A DNA stretch of 64,000 bases from an uncultured Flavobacteriales bacterium (lineage in GTDB: Bacteria; Bacteroidota; Bacteroidia; Flavobacteriales_D; Crocinitomicaceae): assembly GCA_913051935.1 (NCBI GenBank), contig CAJXCU010000002.1, forward strand, positions 1 through 64,000, written 5' to 3'. Of the stretch, positions 19,789 through 29,973 are shown in pieces (position 1 is the first letter of the stretch; each line of letters begins with the position of its first letter). Under the pieces are notes generated by a model, which was not told where the DNA came from, searched no databases, and saw only the letters and a list, made by a program, of their open reading frames with translations. Position numbers and translations under genes: made by a program.

Positions 19789-21254
19789 TTTGACTTTTTT
19801 ATGAGGACGAGCAAATCATTAGATTGCGTAAAAATAACCCATTGCTCACTCTCCAACAATTTTTTTATTTCGTCTTGATATTGTTCAGCGGTATAAGGAT
19901 ATTTATTTTCCTCGGCAACGAGCAAAGCAATACAATTGGCATCTCCTTTGTATGGGTAATGATAAATATAATCTCTAAACGCCAAATGGGGTGCGAGGGG
20001 AGATTGAGCACTCACACGTAGACTGTCTGGAATCGTTTTCAGAGCCTTGTGCACGGCATCAATATCAAAGTTGCGTTTCCAGTGCTGGGCCGAGTAAAAA
20101 CGGGTATTGTCTTTTTTATAATATTCAGAGGCTCTTTTCTCCATAAATTTGAAGGATGAAATCGCGCAAATGAATAGACTGAGTACCGCTATTTGTAGTT
20201 TTCGCCTTTTGAGTCTACTTAAAAAAGTGTACAATCCTAGTACCAGTATAGGTGCAAGTTCTATGGAATAATGATCGCTAATCCCCCATCGAATAGGTAG
20301 GTCATTAAACATTTTCTGTGCAATGATTGGAATAATCATGATCAGATATTCTGGATAGAAAAAAAGCGCCCATCCCCCGGCAAGAATAAGGGCAGCGTAG
20401 GTCTCTAACTTGATTCCATCGTAGAACGAATCTCCTGAATGATTTTCAAAAAGTAACTCAAATGCTCGAATAGGATGCTTGAATATATTTACAATAACCT
20501 CCCCGAAATTTTTACCTAAGGCATTAAATGAATGGTGCAGATATTCTCCGTCAGTATTTGACAGTTCTGGTATGATAAGTTTCAGAATGATAACAAAATA
20601 AAGAAACGCGCTGAAGGCTAAAAAAGCACTCAACTTTAAGCGATTCCATTCCTTATTGAATAGATGTCTAAGGCTTAGCCCCAAAGCGATAAAGCCAATC
20701 CAAAGGGCCATATTTTCTTTGGATATGATAATGAGGATAAAAAACAATATACTTTTAGCCAGTTTCTGTCTGCGGTAATAATAAAGGAACCAGGGGACAA
20801 ACATAGCTGCAACTACATTATCATGATAATCAAAGCTAAGCGCCGAGTAAATCCCCCAAATAGAGAAGAAATGAATGAGGGCTATGGTTGCCAGCTTTTT
20901 GTTTTCAGAAATGCAAAGCACAAATTTGTAAATGCCAAATCCACCAAAAAGGATCGCACCCCATTGAAAAATAAGCATGGTATAACTTCCGAATATCCAG
21001 TACATGGGTGAAACCAGTAAAGGGTATAAAGAGAAATGATCAGCCAAGACATTTTCGAAGGAAGGTTGCATGATCATGCAATCATTCCATCTGAAATGTG
21101 CGTAATCGAAAATGGCATTCTGATTGATTCCTAAATCCCAACCGTATGTCCTAAAATTATAATGATTGACAAAGGTGATTGAAGCGAAAACACCACCAAA
21201 AACCATAAAAACAAGAATTAACCACTTATTTTTGGTAATAAAACCCTTAATCAT
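19785..21254 (-). CDS. DUF2079 family multi-TM membrane protein
   Basis: FRTYGWDLGINQNAIFDYAHFRWND; start trimmed to internal ATG at 21254 to reduce overlap with the GT2 gene; 4-nt overlap with porZ. Confidence 0.82.
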   Translation of the reverse strand: MIKGFITKNKWLILVFMVFGGVFASITFVNHYNFRTYGWDLGINQNAIFDYAHFRWNDCMIMQPSFENVLADHFSLYPLLVSPMYWIFGSYTMLIFQWGAILFGGFGIYKFVLCISENKKLATIALIHFFSIWGIYSALSFDYHDNVVAAMFVPWFLYYYRRQKLAKSILFFILIIISKENMALWIGFIALGLSLRHLFNKEWNRLKLSAFLAFSAFLYFVIILKLIIPELSNTDGEYLHHSFNALGKNFGEVIVNIFKHPIRAFELLFENHSGDSFYDGIKLETYAALILAGGWALFFYPEYLIMIIPIIAQKMFNDLPIRWGISDHYSIELAPILVLGLYTFLSRLKRRKLQIAVLSLFICAISSFKFMEKRASEYYKKDNTRFYSAQHWKRNFDIDAVHKALKTIPDSLRVSAQSPLAPHLAFRDYIYHYPYKGDANCIALLVAEENKYPYTAEQYQDEIKKLLESEQWVIFTQSNDLLVLIKKSK

Positions 21255-22194
21255 TAATCGTGTTTTTATCTGCGATAATATAGTTTGGCCTTCCTTTGCT
21301 TTGCGCAAATACTTTTCCAAGATAGATTCCTATAATACCAATCATGATTAATTGAATCCCCCCAATTAAAAGAATGCTGGCAATAATTGAGGTCCAGCCA
21401 GGAACCGCTTCATTACCGAATGCAAATACATAAATTGCATAGAGGCTGTAGATAAATGCTAGAAAGGCAAAAAACACCCCGAAGTAAATTGAAAAATAAA
21501 GAGGCTTAGCACTTAACGAGGTAATTCCTGTTAATGCAAATCGTAGCATTTTAGAAAATGAATATTTTGTTTCGCCTGCAAACCTTTTATTGGGTGTATA
21601 TTCAATGGATTCTTGTTTAAATCCAAGTGATGGAATGATTCCTCGAATGAAAAGATTGGTTTCTTTATGTTTTAATAGGGCCTTAACTACTTTTTGATCT
21701 AAAAGTCGAAAATCAGCAACACCATCTTCTAATTTGATTTGGCTCAGTGAATTTATAATTCGGTAAAAGAGCTTCGAGCTTGTTCTTTTAAACCAAGGGA
21801 GTGATTTATCAATTCGTTTTGAATAAACAACATCTGCACCAGACCTCCATTTTTTGATCATATCTGGAATAAGGTCTACGGGGTGCTGAAGATCTGCATC
21901 TAAAGAGACAACACCATGAAAAATAGAATGATCAAGGCCCGCTTTTAGGGCAAGCTGGTGTCCAAAATTTCTAGAAAACGAAATGTATTTTACCTGTTTG
22001 TCATTTTTAGCTAACCCTTTGATGATTTTAAGGGAATCGTCATGGCTTCCGTCATCTACGAAAATCAGCTCTAATGCTGTCAGTTCTAGCGGGTTTAGCG
22101 CTTCCATCAATTGTTTGTAAAGAAGTTCTATATTCCCTTCCTCATTGAAGGTTGGAATTACAACACTTAGCGTATTTTTAAATGACGAGTCCAT
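21247..22194 (-). CDS. Glycosyltransferase family 2 with C-terminal TM helices
   Basis: SVVIPTFNEEGNIELLYKQL, DADLQHPVDLIPDMI, KYSFSKMLRFALTGI; start set at MDSSFKN because the longer ORF start is only 4 nt short of a -7 box-supported start. Confidence 0.93.
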   Translation of the reverse strand: MDSSFKNTLSVVIPTFNEEGNIELLYKQLMEALNPLELTALELIFVDDGSHDDSLKIIKGLAKNDKQVKYISFSRNFGHQLALKAGLDHSIFHGVVSLDADLQHPVDLIPDMIKKWRSGADVVYSKRIDKSLPWFKRTSSKLFYRIINSLSQIKLEDGVADFRLLDQKVVKALLKHKETNLFIRGIIPSLGFKQESIEYTPNKRFAGETKYSFSKMLRFALTGITSLSAKPLYFSIYFGVFFAFLAFIYSLYAIYVFAFGNEAVPGWTSIIASILLIGGIQLIMIGIIGIYLGKVFAQSKGRPNYIIADKNTIND

Positions 22195-22199
22195 TTTTT

Positions 22200-22207
22200 C
22201 AAAGTTA
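22200..22207 (-). promoter_or_regulatory. -7 box TAACTTTG upstream of GT2 gene
   Basis: CAAAGTTA on + strand, 5 nt from ATG. Confidence 0.5.
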
Positions 22208-22239
22208 AGGATAATAACCTTTTTATGAAGCGCTTGTAT

Positions 22240-22247
22240 TATATTTG
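22240..22247 (+). promoter_or_regulatory. -7 box TATATTTG upstream of RidA-family gene
   Basis: TAnnTTTG match 21 nt before ATG. Confidence 0.45.
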
Positions 22248-22268
22248 CAGAAGTAACCTCATAAGATA

Positions 22269-22703
22269 ATGGAAGAAAGAATCTCAACAAACAAAGCGCC
22301 AAAGCCCGTAGGGCTGTATCCTCACGCAAGAAAAGCAGGAAACTTACTGTTTTTATCTGGTGTCGGTCCTCGAGTTGCAGGTTCTGACTCTACAGATTCT
22401 CACGTGCCTGGATTGAAGATCGATCACAATGGGAATTTTATAGAATTTGATTTTGAAGCACAATGTCGAAGCGTTTTTGACAATGTTAAAGTCATTCTTG
22501 AAGAATCGGGTTCAAGTTGGGATGGTTTGATTGATGTTACTGTTTTTCTAGTAAACATGAAGCGCGATTTCCAAGTTTACAATAAAATTTACGCTGAATA
22601 CTTTAAAGACAATTTACCGTGTAGAACCACTGTTGAAATTAATTCTCTTCCTACACCGATTGCCATAGAACTTAAATGTATTGCAACAATAACTGAATTA
22701 TGA
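22269..22703 (+). CDS. RidA family protein
   Basis: LFLSGVGPRV, NLPCRTTVEINSLPTPIAIELKCIATI. Confidence 0.92.
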   Translation: MEERISTNKAPKPVGLYPHARKAGNLLFLSGVGPRVAGSDSTDSHVPGLKIDHNGNFIEFDFEAQCRSVFDNVKVILEESGSSWDGLIDVTVFLVNMKRDFQVYNKIYAEYFKDNLPCRTTVEINSLPTPIAIELKCIATITEL

Positions 22704-23290
22704 TAGGATTTATATTACGCATTGCTGCCGCAGGTGCTGCGCTAGGGTTGAACATTTATCTTTTTTACGTGGGCTCATGGGGATGGGGAATAACCATGCT
22801 GTTTGTGACAGCCTTGGTAATACTTTCTTTTTTTCGCAACCCTACGATGATTCTTGCTTTAAATCAAATGCGTATAGGGAATACCGAAAAGGCTTATAAA
22901 TATATTAGCCGAGTTTCGAATCCTCAGTTTCTACCTAGGAAGCAGCACGCGTATGTTATTTTTCTTCAGGCAATTATGGGTGCGCAAACTTTAGGACTGG
23001 CCCAAAGTGAGCAAAAGTTGCGCAAGGCACTGGCATTGGGTTTGAGAACTCCAGAAGACAATGCAATGGCTCGAATGCATTTGGCAGGAATTTGTGCTCA
23101 ATCAGGCCGTAAAAAAGAATCTATTTCTCTATTGTCAGAGGCTAAAAAGTTAGATAAGTCTGGCATGATGAAGGATCAAATTCGAACAATGCAGCAACAA
23201 TTACAGATGGCACCTTCCAAGAACCAAATGCGAATGGCTCAAATGATGGGTGGTCGTAAAAAGTCCCCGAAGACGCCAAAGATGCGCTAG
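22700..23290 (+). CDS. Small membrane protein with TPR-like C-terminal region
   Basis: Two N-terminal TM helices then helical repeats. Confidence 0.65.
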   Translation: MIGFILRIAAAGAALGLNIYLFYVGSWGWGITMLFVTALVILSFFRNPTMILALNQMRIGNTEKAYKYISRVSNPQFLPRKQHAYVIFLQAIMGAQTLGLAQSEQKLRKALALGLRTPEDNAMARMHLAGICAQSGRKKESISLLSEAKKLDKSGMMKDQIRTMQQQLQMAPSKNQMRMAQMMGGRKKSPKTPKMR

Positions 23291-23291
23291 G

Positions 23292-24149
23292 ATGCCTCAA
23301 TCTAAAATATTTACTGAGCCATGGCAGGGTTATGAACTAATTGATGCTGGTGGTGGGAAAAAGTTAGAACGTTGGGGTAATGTAATAACGATTCGTCCTG
23401 AACTTCAAGCTTATTTTCATAGTGGTTCGCCATTTAGTGAATGGAAGAAAGTAGCCCATTGGGAGTTTGTTGAGAAACGTGCAAATAAGGGTATATGGAA
23501 GCCGCTAAAAAAAAATGTACTAGATAAATGGACTATAAAATATGACCGTCTAACATTTCAGCTGGAGCTTACCAACAACAAACATATTGGGCTTTTTCCT
23601 GAACAAAAAATCAATTGGGAATATCTTGAAGCTAATCTTACGCCAGAGGATAAGTTTTTAAATCTATTTGCCTATACAGGTGCCTCATCTTGTATTGGCA
23701 GACACGTGGGTGCAGATACTTATCATTTGGACTCTGTGAAGCCTGTAATATCCTGGGCAAAGAAAAACATGGAGCTCAGCCGATTAATGAATATAAGATG
23801 GGTACATGAGGACGCGTTAAAATTCGTCAACAGAGAACAAAAGAGAGGCAATAAGTATAAAGCAATTCAAATGGATCCTCCAGCCTGGGGTTTAGGTGCG
23901 AAGGGTGAAAAATGGAAGCTTGAAGACAAAATAGATGAACTTTTGGCAGCGACGGCTTCAATTCTTAGGGAAGATGGTTTTTTAATATTGAATACCTATT
24001 CTCCGTCAGTTGATCAAAATATATTGAAAGAGCTAATCGAAATATACTTCTCTCGGCGCCATAATTCAGTAAATGGGCTTTACATGAACACTACCTCTGG
24101 AAAGCATTTGTACTTTGGAGAGATTGTTCGGGTAGGTAAAATAAGTTAG
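23292..24149 (+). CDS. Class I SAM-dependent methyltransferase (RlmI-like)
   Basis: FLNLFAYTGASSCIGRHVGADTYHLDSVKPVISWAKKNM, IQMDPPAWGLG; start trimmed to MPQSKIF. Confidence 0.88.
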   Translation: MPQSKIFTEPWQGYELIDAGGGKKLERWGNVITIRPELQAYFHSGSPFSEWKKVAHWEFVEKRANKGIWKPLKKNVLDKWTIKYDRLTFQLELTNNKHIGLFPEQKINWEYLEANLTPEDKFLNLFAYTGASSCIGRHVGADTYHLDSVKPVISWAKKNMELSRLMNIRWVHEDALKFVNREQKRGNKYKAIQMDPPAWGLGAKGEKWKLEDKIDELLAATASILREDGFLILNTYSPSVDQNILKELIEIYFSRRHNSVNGLYMNTTSGKHLYFGEIVRVGKIS

Positions 24150-24156
24150 TACGATT

Positions 24157-25476
24157 TTAAAGTAAGTCGTTTGCCATATTGGCAAGTTCTGAGCGTTCTC
24201 CTTTTTCAAGCTTGACGTTCGAAAATAACTTTTGTCCCGTTAGCCGATCTATCAGATATGCCAAACCATTGCTGTTTTCATCGAGGTAAGGAGTGTCTAT
24301 TTGATGGACATCCCCTGTGAATACAATTTTGGTGTTCTCGCCAGCACGGGTAATTATTGTTTTCACCTCGTGAGGTGTAAGGTTCTGGGCTTCATCAATA
24401 ATAAACATGATGTTGGAAAGACTTCTTCCTCTTATAAACGCTAAAGGAGTGATTAAAATCTTGCCAGATTCCTGCATTTCGATAATTGCTTTATGTTTTT
24501 TTTCATTCTGCCCGAATTGGGATTTGATAAATTTTAGGTTGTCAAATAGAGGCTCCATATATGGACCGATTTTGTCATTTGCATCCCCGGGTAAGAACCC
24601 GATTTCTTTATTTGACAACGGAACAATTGGTCGTGCCAAAATAATTTGATTGTATTGCTTGGCTTGTTCAAGAGCAGAAGCAAGTGCTAAAAGTGTTTTC
24701 CCCGTTCCTGCAACTCCCTGTATTGCCACAAGTTTAATATTTGGATTCACAAGCGCATGTAATGCAAAGGCCTGCTCTGCATTTTTGGGCTTTATCCCAT
24801 AAACAAATTCTTTTTCAATCCGTTCAATTTGGTCTACGGCATGGTTAAAAAAGGCGAGAGAGGAGGACTTACCATTCTTTAAAATGTAATAGCCATTTAC
24901 TAGTTTACTCGCTCCAAGGATTCCATTCTCATCTATTCGCCCTTTTGTGAATATTTCACGAATTCTTTCAGAGTCAACGCCTTCAATGGTATTCGATTTT
25001 TCCTCACTTTGGATGGCTACTTTACCTGTTTCGTAGTCTTCAGCAATAACGCCTAAGGCCTTAGCTTTTATGCGAAGATTAATATCTTTTGTAACCAATG
25101 TAATGGCTTTCTTAGGCTCGTTTTCTTTTAGGTAAAGTGCTGCATTTATTATTTTATGGTCATTTTTCCCTTCAGCATATACTGCCTCAGCATCAATCTT
25201 TTTGGGCTTCTGCTCCATAATTACTCTGAAGGACCCTTTTCCTTTTCCCAAAGAGATCCAGTCTTGCAAACCACCGTTCCCAGAGAGACGGTCTATAAAC
25301 CTAATGACCTCACGCGCACAGAAGTTTTTGGTATCGTTACCAACTTTGAATTTATCGAGCTCTTCTAGTACGGTAATAGGTATCGCCACATTGTTATCTT
25401 CAAAGGTGGTTATGGATTGGTGGTCATGGAGTAAAACGGAGGTGTCAAGGACGAAGATTTTTTGCTTTTTTGCCAT
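24157..25476 (-). CDS. PhoH family ATPase with N-terminal PIN domain
   Basis: PIN: FVLDTSVLLHD; PhoH: GVAGTGKTLLALASALEQ, IIDEAQNLTPHEVKTIITRAG. Confidence 0.95.
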   Translation of the reverse strand: MAKKQKIFVLDTSVLLHDHQSITTFEDNNVAIPITVLEELDKFKVGNDTKNFCAREVIRFIDRLSGNGGLQDWISLGKGKGSFRVIMEQKPKKIDAEAVYAEGKNDHKIINAALYLKENEPKKAITLVTKDINLRIKAKALGVIAEDYETGKVAIQSEEKSNTIEGVDSERIREIFTKGRIDENGILGASKLVNGYYILKNGKSSSLAFFNHAVDQIERIEKEFVYGIKPKNAEQAFALHALVNPNIKLVAIQGVAGTGKTLLALASALEQAKQYNQIILARPIVPLSNKEIGFLPGDANDKIGPYMEPLFDNLKFIKSQFGQNEKKHKAIIEMQESGKILITPLAFIRGRSLSNIMFIIDEAQNLTPHEVKTIITRAGENTKIVFTGDVHQIDTPYLDENSNGLAYLIDRLTGQKLFSNVKLEKGERSELANMANDLL

Positions 25477-25565
25477 TCAGGTTCTTTTATTTGAAGTTAA
25501 CTTTAAATACATTAAATCAAAGCGAAAAGTTAGGGTATTTATCTACAAATTTTTGTTAGGAAAAT

Positions 25566-26456
25566 TCAGTCCTCATTTTTTACGATATGGTTCATTGCAG
25601 AATCAAAATCGGGAAAAAGAAACTCAAAACCGTTTTCCTTTATCTTTTTATTTGAAACTTTCAAGCTCTCTGTAAGCATCGTTGACATTTCACCTAGAAA
25701 AAATGATAAAACAGTTTTCGGAATAGCTGGGAAGAAGAATGGCTTTCTCATTTTTTTCGATATAGTTTTCATAAATTCCTCATTCGAAATATATCCATTC
25801 GCTGCATTAAATGTTCCTTCTTTTTGATGTTCGATACAATAAACAAACATTCTACATAAATCTTTTATATGAATCCATGGGAGGTATTGCTGTCCTGTAC
25901 CTAGGGGTGACCCTAAGCCAAATTTTACGGGCTTCATTATTTTTTCGAGTGCCCCACCTTTTTTATCTACAACCAATGCAATTCTAAGTATGGCAACAGG
26001 ACAGATTTCTTTAAAGTCATTACTAGCAATTTCCCATTCCTTGACCAATTCAGATAAAAAATCACTGCCATATTGATCGGATTCTGTTTTCTCAATTTGT
26101 GTGTTATAACCGTAACAATTTATTCCTGAAGCACTTATAAAATAGTTCAACTTTGGCATGGTTGCCGCTGTTCGTTTCAAAAACTGTATTGAATTAACAC
26201 GAGAGTTGAGAAGCTCTGTTTTTCTTTTTTTAGTCCATTTTTGAGATGCAATATTTGCTCCAGCTAGATTGATAATAACCTCTATCTTGTGTAGGTGCTT
26301 TCCTTCAATACTCTGTTTTTCTGGATTCCAATAAATGTGACCTTTTCTCTTGGGGCGCCTAGTTAGTTTAAAGACAGTATGGCCTTGTCTTTTGAGCATT
26401 TTTCCCAACGACTTTCCTACTAGGCCTCTACCTCCTGAAATAAGGAATGTTGTCAT
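25566..26456 (-). CDS. TIGR01777 family NAD-dependent epimerase-like oxidoreductase
   Basis: ISGGRGLVGKSLGKMLKRQGHTVFKLTR, INLAGANIASQKWTKKRK. Confidence 0.93.
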   Translation of the reverse strand: MTTFLISGGRGLVGKSLGKMLKRQGHTVFKLTRRPKRKGHIYWNPEKQSIEGKHLHKIEVIINLAGANIASQKWTKKRKTELLNSRVNSIQFLKRTAATMPKLNYFISASGINCYGYNTQIEKTESDQYGSDFLSELVKEWEIASNDFKEICPVAILRIALVVDKKGGALEKIMKPVKFGLGSPLGTGQQYLPWIHIKDLCRMFVYCIEHQKEGTFNAANGYISNEEFMKTISKKMRKPFFFPAIPKTVLSFFLGEMSTMLTESLKVSNKKIKENGFEFLFPDFDSAMNHIVKNED

Positions 26457-26600
26457 TCAATCAAAATATTTAGCGATAGAACGCGTATTATTTCCTTGGT
26501 CATCATTGAATTATAAAATTAACACAATTGGAATATTTTTCGTTTTTAAATGGCACTAATATTCAGGTTATAATGTAATTTAGAAAAAGAATACAATCCA

Positions 26601-28058
26601 TTGAAGGCGTTCTTATTTATATTCCTATTTTCTTTCGAATTTATCTCATTCGGACAATCGACTTTTTTGCGCGGAGCATTTGATGAAAAAACAAGCGATT
26701 TATGCGACTCACTGCAGGTCAAAGACATGGTTAATGATTTAGTTCAGTTGAAGGAAGTAATTTTGCAAACACACCCTGACCCCTTTTATAATTGTTCAGA
26801 TAGCGCATTTAATGTAGCGTATCATCGTACCTTGGATTTAGTCCAACACCCCAAAACTGTCCTGCAATTTGCACAAATCATAAATTCATTTACGAGGGTT
26901 CTTAAGGATTCGCATACAGCATTAAATCCTAAAGAGTTGCTACGTTTAGGCCCTAAAAAAAGAAGGGTAGCTCCGTTTTATTTAAAAGCCATTAACGAAA
27001 AGTTTTATTTGACCAAAATTTTGAATAATGCTGTTCCTGTAGGAGCAGAGGTCCTTTGGTTAAACAACCAAACTGTCAAGGAACTATATTTTTTGACAGA
27101 AACATTGGCGCCGATTGAGGGAGGTTCGATATCTGCACGTGAGGAGCTTATCACAATCATGATGGGGCTTGTTTTTAATTTATTCAATGAAACTCCTTAT
27201 CGAGAGGTTGAGATGACTTATGTATATTCCGGAGATACGCTTAGTCGAGTTATTCCGTCTATTAGGCTAGATCGATATTTTGGGAATAATAGTTGGAATA
27301 CTAAAAATGATTTGGAATTTAGAATTTCCGATGGTTTGGCCTATTTAGGTCTGAAGTCATTTGAATCTCGTAGGGAAAGAAGGTATAAAAGAGGGATTAA
27401 TTCCTTTTTTAAAAAAGTAGAGCGAAAGGACATTCCCCATGTTGTTTTGGATGTAAGAGGTAATAGGGGAGGTTACGTCCTTTTGTTGGAGCACATATTA
27501 AGCTACTTGAACACAAAAGGAAAAACGTATGACTTAAACTACCTATATAAAAGAAGTGAGCTCGATCGTTTTGAAACTCTATCTAGATTAAAAAAGATAG
27601 ATTTTGTGAAGAAAGCAATGAGGGTATACCCTGATGGGATGATTAGCAAAGAGTATGATTTTTATAAAAGCGCGATGGGCTCAATGAGCTCTATTTTATA
27701 TCAAAAGCAGCTCAGAAACCCCTTAAATATAACCTATATCGGAAAATGTACTTTACTTACAAATGGACTTTCTATGTCTGCATCTGTGCTACTTGCTTCA
27801 TGGTTTAAGCAGCAACATAGAGGAGAATTAGTAGGCACACCATGTTTCGGGTCAATGCAGGGAACGCATGGCAACGCAGCAAGGGTGATATTGGAAAATT
27901 CAAGAATTCCAATAACCATTTCTACATTGAAGCTTAGCTCGGCTGAGCAGGGTTTAATCGAAATCACACCAGACAAATTGATTCAATATACTGTTGATGA
28001 TCTAATTTTAAAAAGCGACCCTTTTATGAATTATCTCAAGGGGCCAAAAAAGGAGTAA
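26601..28058 (+). CDS. S41 family peptidase, secreted
   Basis: Signal peptide, tail-specific protease-like DVRGNRGGYVLLLEHI and LLTNGLSMSASVLLASWF; apparent TTG start. Confidence 0.85.
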   Translation: MKAFLFIFLFSFEFISFGQSTFLRGAFDEKTSDLCDSLQVKDMVNDLVQLKEVILQTHPDPFYNCSDSAFNVAYHRTLDLVQHPKTVLQFAQIINSFTRVLKDSHTALNPKELLRLGPKKRRVAPFYLKAINEKFYLTKILNNAVPVGAEVLWLNNQTVKELYFLTETLAPIEGGSISAREELITIMMGLVFNLFNETPYREVEMTYVYSGDTLSRVIPSIRLDRYFGNNSWNTKNDLEFRISDGLAYLGLKSFESRRERRYKRGINSFFKKVERKDIPHVVLDVRGNRGGYVLLLEHILSYLNTKGKTYDLNYLYKRSELDRFETLSRLKKIDFVKKAMRVYPDGMISKEYDFYKSAMGSMSSILYQKQLRNPLNITYIGKCTLLTNGLSMSASVLLASWFKQQHRGELVGTPCFGSMQGTHGNAARVILENSRIPITISTLKLSSAEQGLIEITPDKLIQYTVDDLILKSDPFMNYLKGPKKE

Positions 28059-29418
28059 TTATATCTGATGTTGGCGGTGTTATTACTTTATAGTGGATAT
28101 AAAGATTTTTATTTCCAACACGCTCTTGAAGCCATGAAAGGATTCTTATTTCATCCTCCTCATTTAGAACCTGTTGAAGTTTGATATGAACTAACCAAAC
28201 TTCTAGATTAGAGGAGTCTTTAAACTCAATGCTAGGTTGCATAGATAGTGAAATTACCGACTGGTATTGGGCTTTTAACTCTTTAAATATCTTACCACTT
28301 ACAATATCTATCTCTTGAATACTATCTAATGTTTGATTCGCTTTGTCAAGCTTTTCCTCCATATCTTGAATTTTTTGCTCTTTTGATAGTAGTTCAGCAG
28401 CCAAAGGATTGATTTCATCTTCCTCTTTTTTACCAAATCCAATTTGGATATCCAATTTGGTCTCCTCAAGATCGAAGTCAATTAAGTTCTTCTCAAGGGA
28501 ATTTATTTCTTCTTTTGAAATATTTTCACCTCCATAAATAAGTGTAATAATTTCCTCTGATGCATCGATCTCATTATCAAGCAAAAAGCTATTTTTTGTT
28601 GGATGTTTGGCAATTTCACTCTTCACAAATCGTATGGCCTTCTGCATGTATCGATCCTGCTGAACCATGGTATAACCAAAATAAATACTTGGCACAATGG
28701 TTAAGACTGTAATGAATAAAATAATTCTATTTGTTCGTTTGGAAAGTTTCTCATCGAGCTGCTGCTTTTGGGGGAATTTTAATAGCCGCGCTGTTAGCAA
28801 GGTAGCCAACGAAATAAATACGGTGTTGATAAAAAACAAGTAAAATGCTCCAAAGAAAAAACTCCACTGTAATGTTGCCAGTCCATACCCAGCCGTACAC
28901 AACGGGGGCATCAAGGCAGTTGCAATGGCAACTCCAGGGATAACATTACCTTTCATTTTGCTCGCAATCGCTACAATCCCTGCAAGCCCACCGAAAAAAG
29001 CAATGAGAACATCGTAAATATTAGGCGAAGTCCTCGATAACATTTCGGTTTGTGCGATATGGATTGGGGTCAGTGCAAAGTAAAGTGTAGATGCAACGAG
29101 TGCCACGATACCGGCAAATAAGTAGTTGTAAAGCGCCTTTTTTAGCAAGCCAATATCTGAGGTTGCTATCCCAAATCCTAGACCGATGATTGGACCCATA
29201 AGAGGTGAAACAAGCATGGCACCAATGACAACGGCAGTAGAATTTACATTCAATCCTAAAGAACAGATTAAAATGGCAAATACTAAAATCCATAGGTTGG
29301 TTCCCTTGAAGACGACACCATTGTCAATATTTTCTGCAATTACATTAAAATCTTCTTTCTCCTGATTCAAGCGAAAGCTATCAACCATATTTGTTATGAA
29401 GCTAAAAATTCTTTGCAT
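28036..29418 (-). CDS. DUF389 family membrane protein
   Basis: STAVVIGAMLVSPLMGPIIGLGFGIA, VIPGVAIATALMPPLCTAGYGLA; C-terminal coiled coil. Confidence 0.92.
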   Translation of the reverse strand: MQRIFSFITNMVDSFRLNQEKEDFNVIAENIDNGVVFKGTNLWILVFAILICSLGLNVNSTAVVIGAMLVSPLMGPIIGLGFGIATSDIGLLKKALYNYLFAGIVALVASTLYFALTPIHIAQTEMLSRTSPNIYDVLIAFFGGLAGIVAIASKMKGNVIPGVAIATALMPPLCTAGYGLATLQWSFFFGAFYLFFINTVFISLATLLTARLLKFPQKQQLDEKLSKRTNRIILFITVLTIVPSIYFGYTMVQQDRYMQKAIRFVKSEIAKHPTKNSFLLDNEIDASEEIITLIYGGENISKEEINSLEKNLIDFDLEETKLDIQIGFGKKEEDEINPLAAELLSKEQKIQDMEEKLDKANQTLDSIQEIDIVSGKIFKELKAQYQSVISLSMQPSIEFKDSSNLEVWLVHIKLQQVLNEEDEIRILSWLQERVGNKNLYIHYKVITPPTSDIITPFLAP

Positions 29419-29490
29419 AAATTCTTTTATTGAACAGGCGACGGCTCAAGTTACTAACTAATCTACGGTAATTTTGAAAAATTGTTGCTT

Positions 29491-29925
29491 CTAAAACCAT
29501 CCTAGCTTAAACAAGAGTATGATGACGAGGTAGCGTAAAAATTTACCAATGAATATAAATATGAAGCTTGGAACCCAAGGCGACCTAAAAAAACCTAGTG
29601 CAGTAGCCATTACATCTCCAATAAAGGGGAGCCAACTTAGAAGTCCAAGCCAATGCCCGTATCGCTGAACCTTATACTTCCAGCTTAAGATTTTATCTTG
29701 CGAAATTTTTAAACGCTTTAACCATTCAGGATTGCCTAGACGGCCTATAAAGTAGTTTAACCATCCTCCTGCTGCATTTCCGACGGATGCATATAACAGA
29801 CTCATTAAGGGATCGTATCTTAGAACAAGCATACTCACCAAAAAAACTTCCGAGGTTATTGGTAAGAAAGTTGCTGCCAAGAAACTAGTCAGCAGTAAGC
29901 CAAGGTATCCAATTTCAAACTCCAT
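29491..29925 (-). CDS. YqaA-like DedA/SNARE-associated family membrane protein
   Basis: LLTSFLAATFLPITSEVFLV, SVGNAAGGWLNYFIGR; ATG at 29925 preferred over TTG at 29928. Confidence 0.88.
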   Translation of the reverse strand: MEFEIGYLGLLLTSFLAATFLPITSEVFLVSMLVLRYDPLMSLLYASVGNAAGGWLNYFIGRLGNPEWLKRLKISQDKILSWKYKVQRYGHWLGLLSWLPFIGDVMATALGFFRSPWVPSFIFIFIGKFLRYLVIILLFKLGWF

Positions 29926-29930
29926 CAAAA

Positions 29931-29951
29931 AAAGCCGGCATATGCCGGCTT
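29931..29951 (-). terminator. Rho-independent terminator for the 29974..31788 gene
   Basis: Perfect 20-nt palindrome AAGCCGGCATATGCCGGCTT with T tract on the minus strand. Confidence 0.8.
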
Positions 29952-29973
29952 AAATAGTTGTTATTTTTTTCGA

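Noticed and set aside
25202-25675. 157-aa plus-strand ORF overlapping the PhoH gene start
   Set aside because: Antisense to PhoH and TIGR01777 coding sequence; no recognisable domain; low-complexity Ser/Phe/Lys content
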